Source of the DNA: Alphaproteobacteria bacterium
Lineage (GTDB): Bacteria > Pseudomonadota > Alphaproteobacteria > Rs-D84
DNA length: 52,422 nucleotides
Direction of reading: 5' to 3'
Assembly (NCBI GenBank): GCA_009783855.1
Contig: WRCO01000005.1
Location: 1 to 52,422 of the forward strand
The notes beneath the pieces were generated by a model. The model saw nothing but the letters and a program-made list of their open reading frames with translations. It searched no databases and was not told the origin of the DNA. Of the stretch, positions 50,817-52,422 are shown piece by piece; within the stretch, counting starts at the first letter, position 1, and each line of letters starts with the position of its first letter. A program made the translations under genes and the position numbers.

Positions 50817-51377
50817 ATGAAAAGCATAGTACCTTATAACATAAACAAATCCCTTATCGACCCGATGAAGAAAATCGGGGCGGATTTGAAGGGCAAATTT
50901 GCCAAGGCCGCAAAAACACCCAAAGCGCCAAAATGGACCACGCCGGCATGGGGTAAACGCGCCGCGGTGGCGACGATTATCATCGTCTTCCTCCTTCTGC
51001 CATCCCTTACCGGATGCGGTAAAGCGGGCAATACAACGGGACCGGTTGTGCCACCGAAACAAAGGACAGCAATAATCCCAATCACTTGGCAAGACATGAG
51101 AAACTGGACATTACCGGCAACAAAACAAGCGGTCAGCGACAGCTTGGCAAAAAGAGATGTCAACAAAGTTATTTTACAATCCAACGGAGGATGGGAAATT
51201 GTATGTGGCGGCAGTATGATTTCTTTTACCGGCGCTTTCAAGGAGGTGTTTGTGATTGATTATGAAAACGTCTGGGGCGATGGACTTATAGACCCAATGC
51301 ATATACGTGATGAAGATAAGATATATCTGACTGACCGCGGGTTTACGGTTATACCGATCTACGGACACACCAGATAG
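50817..51377 (+). CDS. Lipoprotein-like or membrane-anchored protein of unknown function
   Basis: The 186-residue protein has an unusually long basic N-terminus (about 1-48), then a hydrophobic segment ending in LTGC, which fits a lipobox with cysteine near residue 68. A periplasmic domain of about 118 residues follows. It has no cysteine pair and no recognised motif (ILQSNGGWEIVCGGSMISF, RDEDKIYLTDRGFTVIPIYG). A 48-residue cytoplasmic extension is long for a lipoprotein, so a simple membrane anchor is the alternative. The ribosome site AAAAGGAG precedes the ATG. The next gene starts 27 bases downstream and is probably in the same operon. Confidence 0.65.
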   Translation: MKSIVPYNINKSLIDPMKKIGADLKGKFAKAAKTPKAPKWTTPAWGKRAAVATIIIVFLLLPSLTGCGKAGNTTGPVVPPKQRTAIIPITWQDMRNWTLPATKQAVSDSLAKRDVNKVILQSNGGWEIVCGGSMISFTGAFKEVFVIDYENVWGDGLIDPMHIRDEDKIYLTDRGFTVIPIYGHTR

Positions 51378-51404
51378 GCGAATAAAGCGAGAGAGGTTCA
51401 AAAA

Positions 51405-52422
51405 TTGTTAAAACTTTTTCTTTCAACCGTGGCATGTCTTTTTATCATGATTAATAAAGGGATGGCCGAAGCCCTCTGTAATCAGGGGGCGGCATGCCCC
51501 GAGGGGCAGTTTTGTGACTTACAGAGCGGACAACTTAGAGAATGTGAAGGAGATTTTTACTGCCCCGGGAGTTCGTGTAAAGCAGAACCGTGCCCCGAAG
51601 GCTATCGGAATTCCCCCCCAGGGGCCAGTGCGATAACTCAGTGCTTCGCACATTGCGATGCCGGTCAGTGGGTTCAAACAGCACAGGCTGGATGCGCGCC
51701 CATACCTGCTGGCACCGGCGACAATGCGCGGTGGAGTAGTGCGCACAATGTCAACTGGGGCACAATATCATCCATAAACCTGTGCCCCGCAAACTATCGG
51801 AATACCAACCCAGGAGCCAATGCGATAACTCAGTGCTTTGCAAGCTGCTCTGCCGGTCAGTGGGTTCAAACAATACACAGCCCTTGCATAAATATAGTCC
51901 CTGGCGACGGCACCAACACCGGCAATAATGCGCGGTGGAGTGCTCAACACAACGTGAATTATGGCAATACATCAACAAACGAGCAAGCACCCCTATGCCC
52001 CGAAAATTATCAGAATATACGATCCCCGGCAGATGCCCAGAACAGATGCTTCACACAATGCACTGCAGGTCAGTGGGTTCAACCAGCACAGGCTGCATGC
52101 GCAGATATACCAGCTGGCACCGGCGACAATGCGCGGTGGAGTAATGCGCACAATGTCAACTGGAGTCAGACATCTGTCGAGAACCACCTATGCGACTGGA
52201 ACAATACAACTTGTGCGGGCATACGCCCCTGTCCCGCAAACTATCTGAATACCCCCGCGCCCACTTCCTCATTGTTCAATGATAAACAAGAACGATGTTT
52301 TACACGTTGCGCGGCGAATTTCCACGTTGCAACGGCCAATGCCGCATGTGTGGAATGCGTTGTCGGACGCTTCAGCGAACAACACGACGTGAATTTTGGC
52401 AGTACCAGTGTCAACGAATGTA
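51405..52422 (+). CDS. Cysteine-rich tandem-repeat surface protein, 3' end outside window
   Basis: An open frame runs from TTG at 51405 to the window edge (339 residues seen). The ribosome site AGAGAGG at 51390-51396 and a good signal peptide (LKLFLSTVACLFIMINKGMAEA) support the TTG start; the first in-frame ATG at 51447 would cut the signal peptide. After LCNQGAACPEGQFCD come three long repeats of about 80 residues: CPxNYRNTxPGA, AITQCFAxCxAGQWVQT, IPAGTGDNARWS, AHNVNWGxTS. A fourth, diverged repeat begins at the edge. Cysteine-rich stalks like this usually sit on the cell surface. No name can be given. Confidence 0.75.
   Translation, partial: MLKLFLSTVACLFIMINKGMAEALCNQGAACPEGQFCDLQSGQLRECEGDFYCPGSSCKAEPCPEGYRNSPPGASAITQCFAHCDAGQWVQTAQAGCAPIPAGTGDNARWSSAHNVNWGTISSINLCPANYRNTNPGANAITQCFASCSAGQWVQTIHSPCINIVPGDGTNTGNNARWSAQHNVNYGNTSTNEQAPLCPENYQNIRSPADAQNRCFTQCTAGQWVQPAQAACADIPAGTGDNARWSNAHNVNWSQTSVENHLCDWNNTTCAGIRPCPANYLNTPAPTSSLFNDKQERCFTRCAANFHVATANAACVECVVGRFSEQHDVNFGSTSVNEC

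Overview
The window looks like a chromosomal segment of an uncultured, host- or sediment-associated alphaproteobacterium. The evidence is the gene content and order: hisS-prfA, rpsB-tsf, envC-ctpA, lptC-lptB, carD, a LytM peptidase with a bactofilin, and a small 4.5S-type SRP RNA. A pyruvate:ferredoxin oxidoreductase points to anaerobic or fermentative life. Many secreted cysteine-rich, collagen-like and beta-barrel proteins suggest a surface-oriented, host-associated lifestyle. The taxon itself is inference (an RF32-like gut lineage would fit); no 16S gene is present.

Layout. 1-1200: SRP RNA, a second structured RNA with its own promoter and terminator, and a small secreted protein. 1280-5185 (+): shikimate kinase, M23 peptidase-bactofilin pair, RpiB-like isomerase, a membrane protein, a MITE-like element, an XRE regulator. 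5182-7540 (-): prfA and an atypical hisS. 8062-12485: a secreted protein with a new-looking Cys domain, an ABC exporter, a candidate sRNA, rho. 12714-18457: OmpA-type lipoprotein, gpmI, tadA, rsmD, M16 peptidase. 19432-23732 (+): lptC, lptB, enolase, a small membrane protein, a GT92-like glycosyltransferase, ssb. 23806-29993 (-): a surface locus with a 15-unit BspA-like repeat protein, a collagen-like protein and two tandem proline-rich beta-barrel proteins. 30084-47227 (-): carD, bamE-like, two unknowns, a split nifJ, ctpA, envC, tyrS, speE, tsf, two small paralogues, rpsB with a structured leader, and secreted or outer-membrane proteins. 47313-52422 (+): tRNA-Leu(GAG), a 1034-residue secreted protein, a lipoprotein-like protein, and a cysteine-rich repeat protein that runs off the end and starts at TTG.

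Three things stand out. (1) Families of short iterated-word repeats, often in inverted pairs 50-100 bp apart, occur between genes and also inside ORFs, in frame, including enolase, TyrRS, RsmD and several signal peptides. (2) nifJ is split at a domain boundary, and a small membrane-protein gene sits between the halves in one tightly coupled operon. (3) Two small paralogous genes of unknown function are translationally coupled between rpsB and tsf. A paralogous secreted-protein domain (CMDxxCA...RCxCSxR) and several apparently leaderless promoters are further points of interest.
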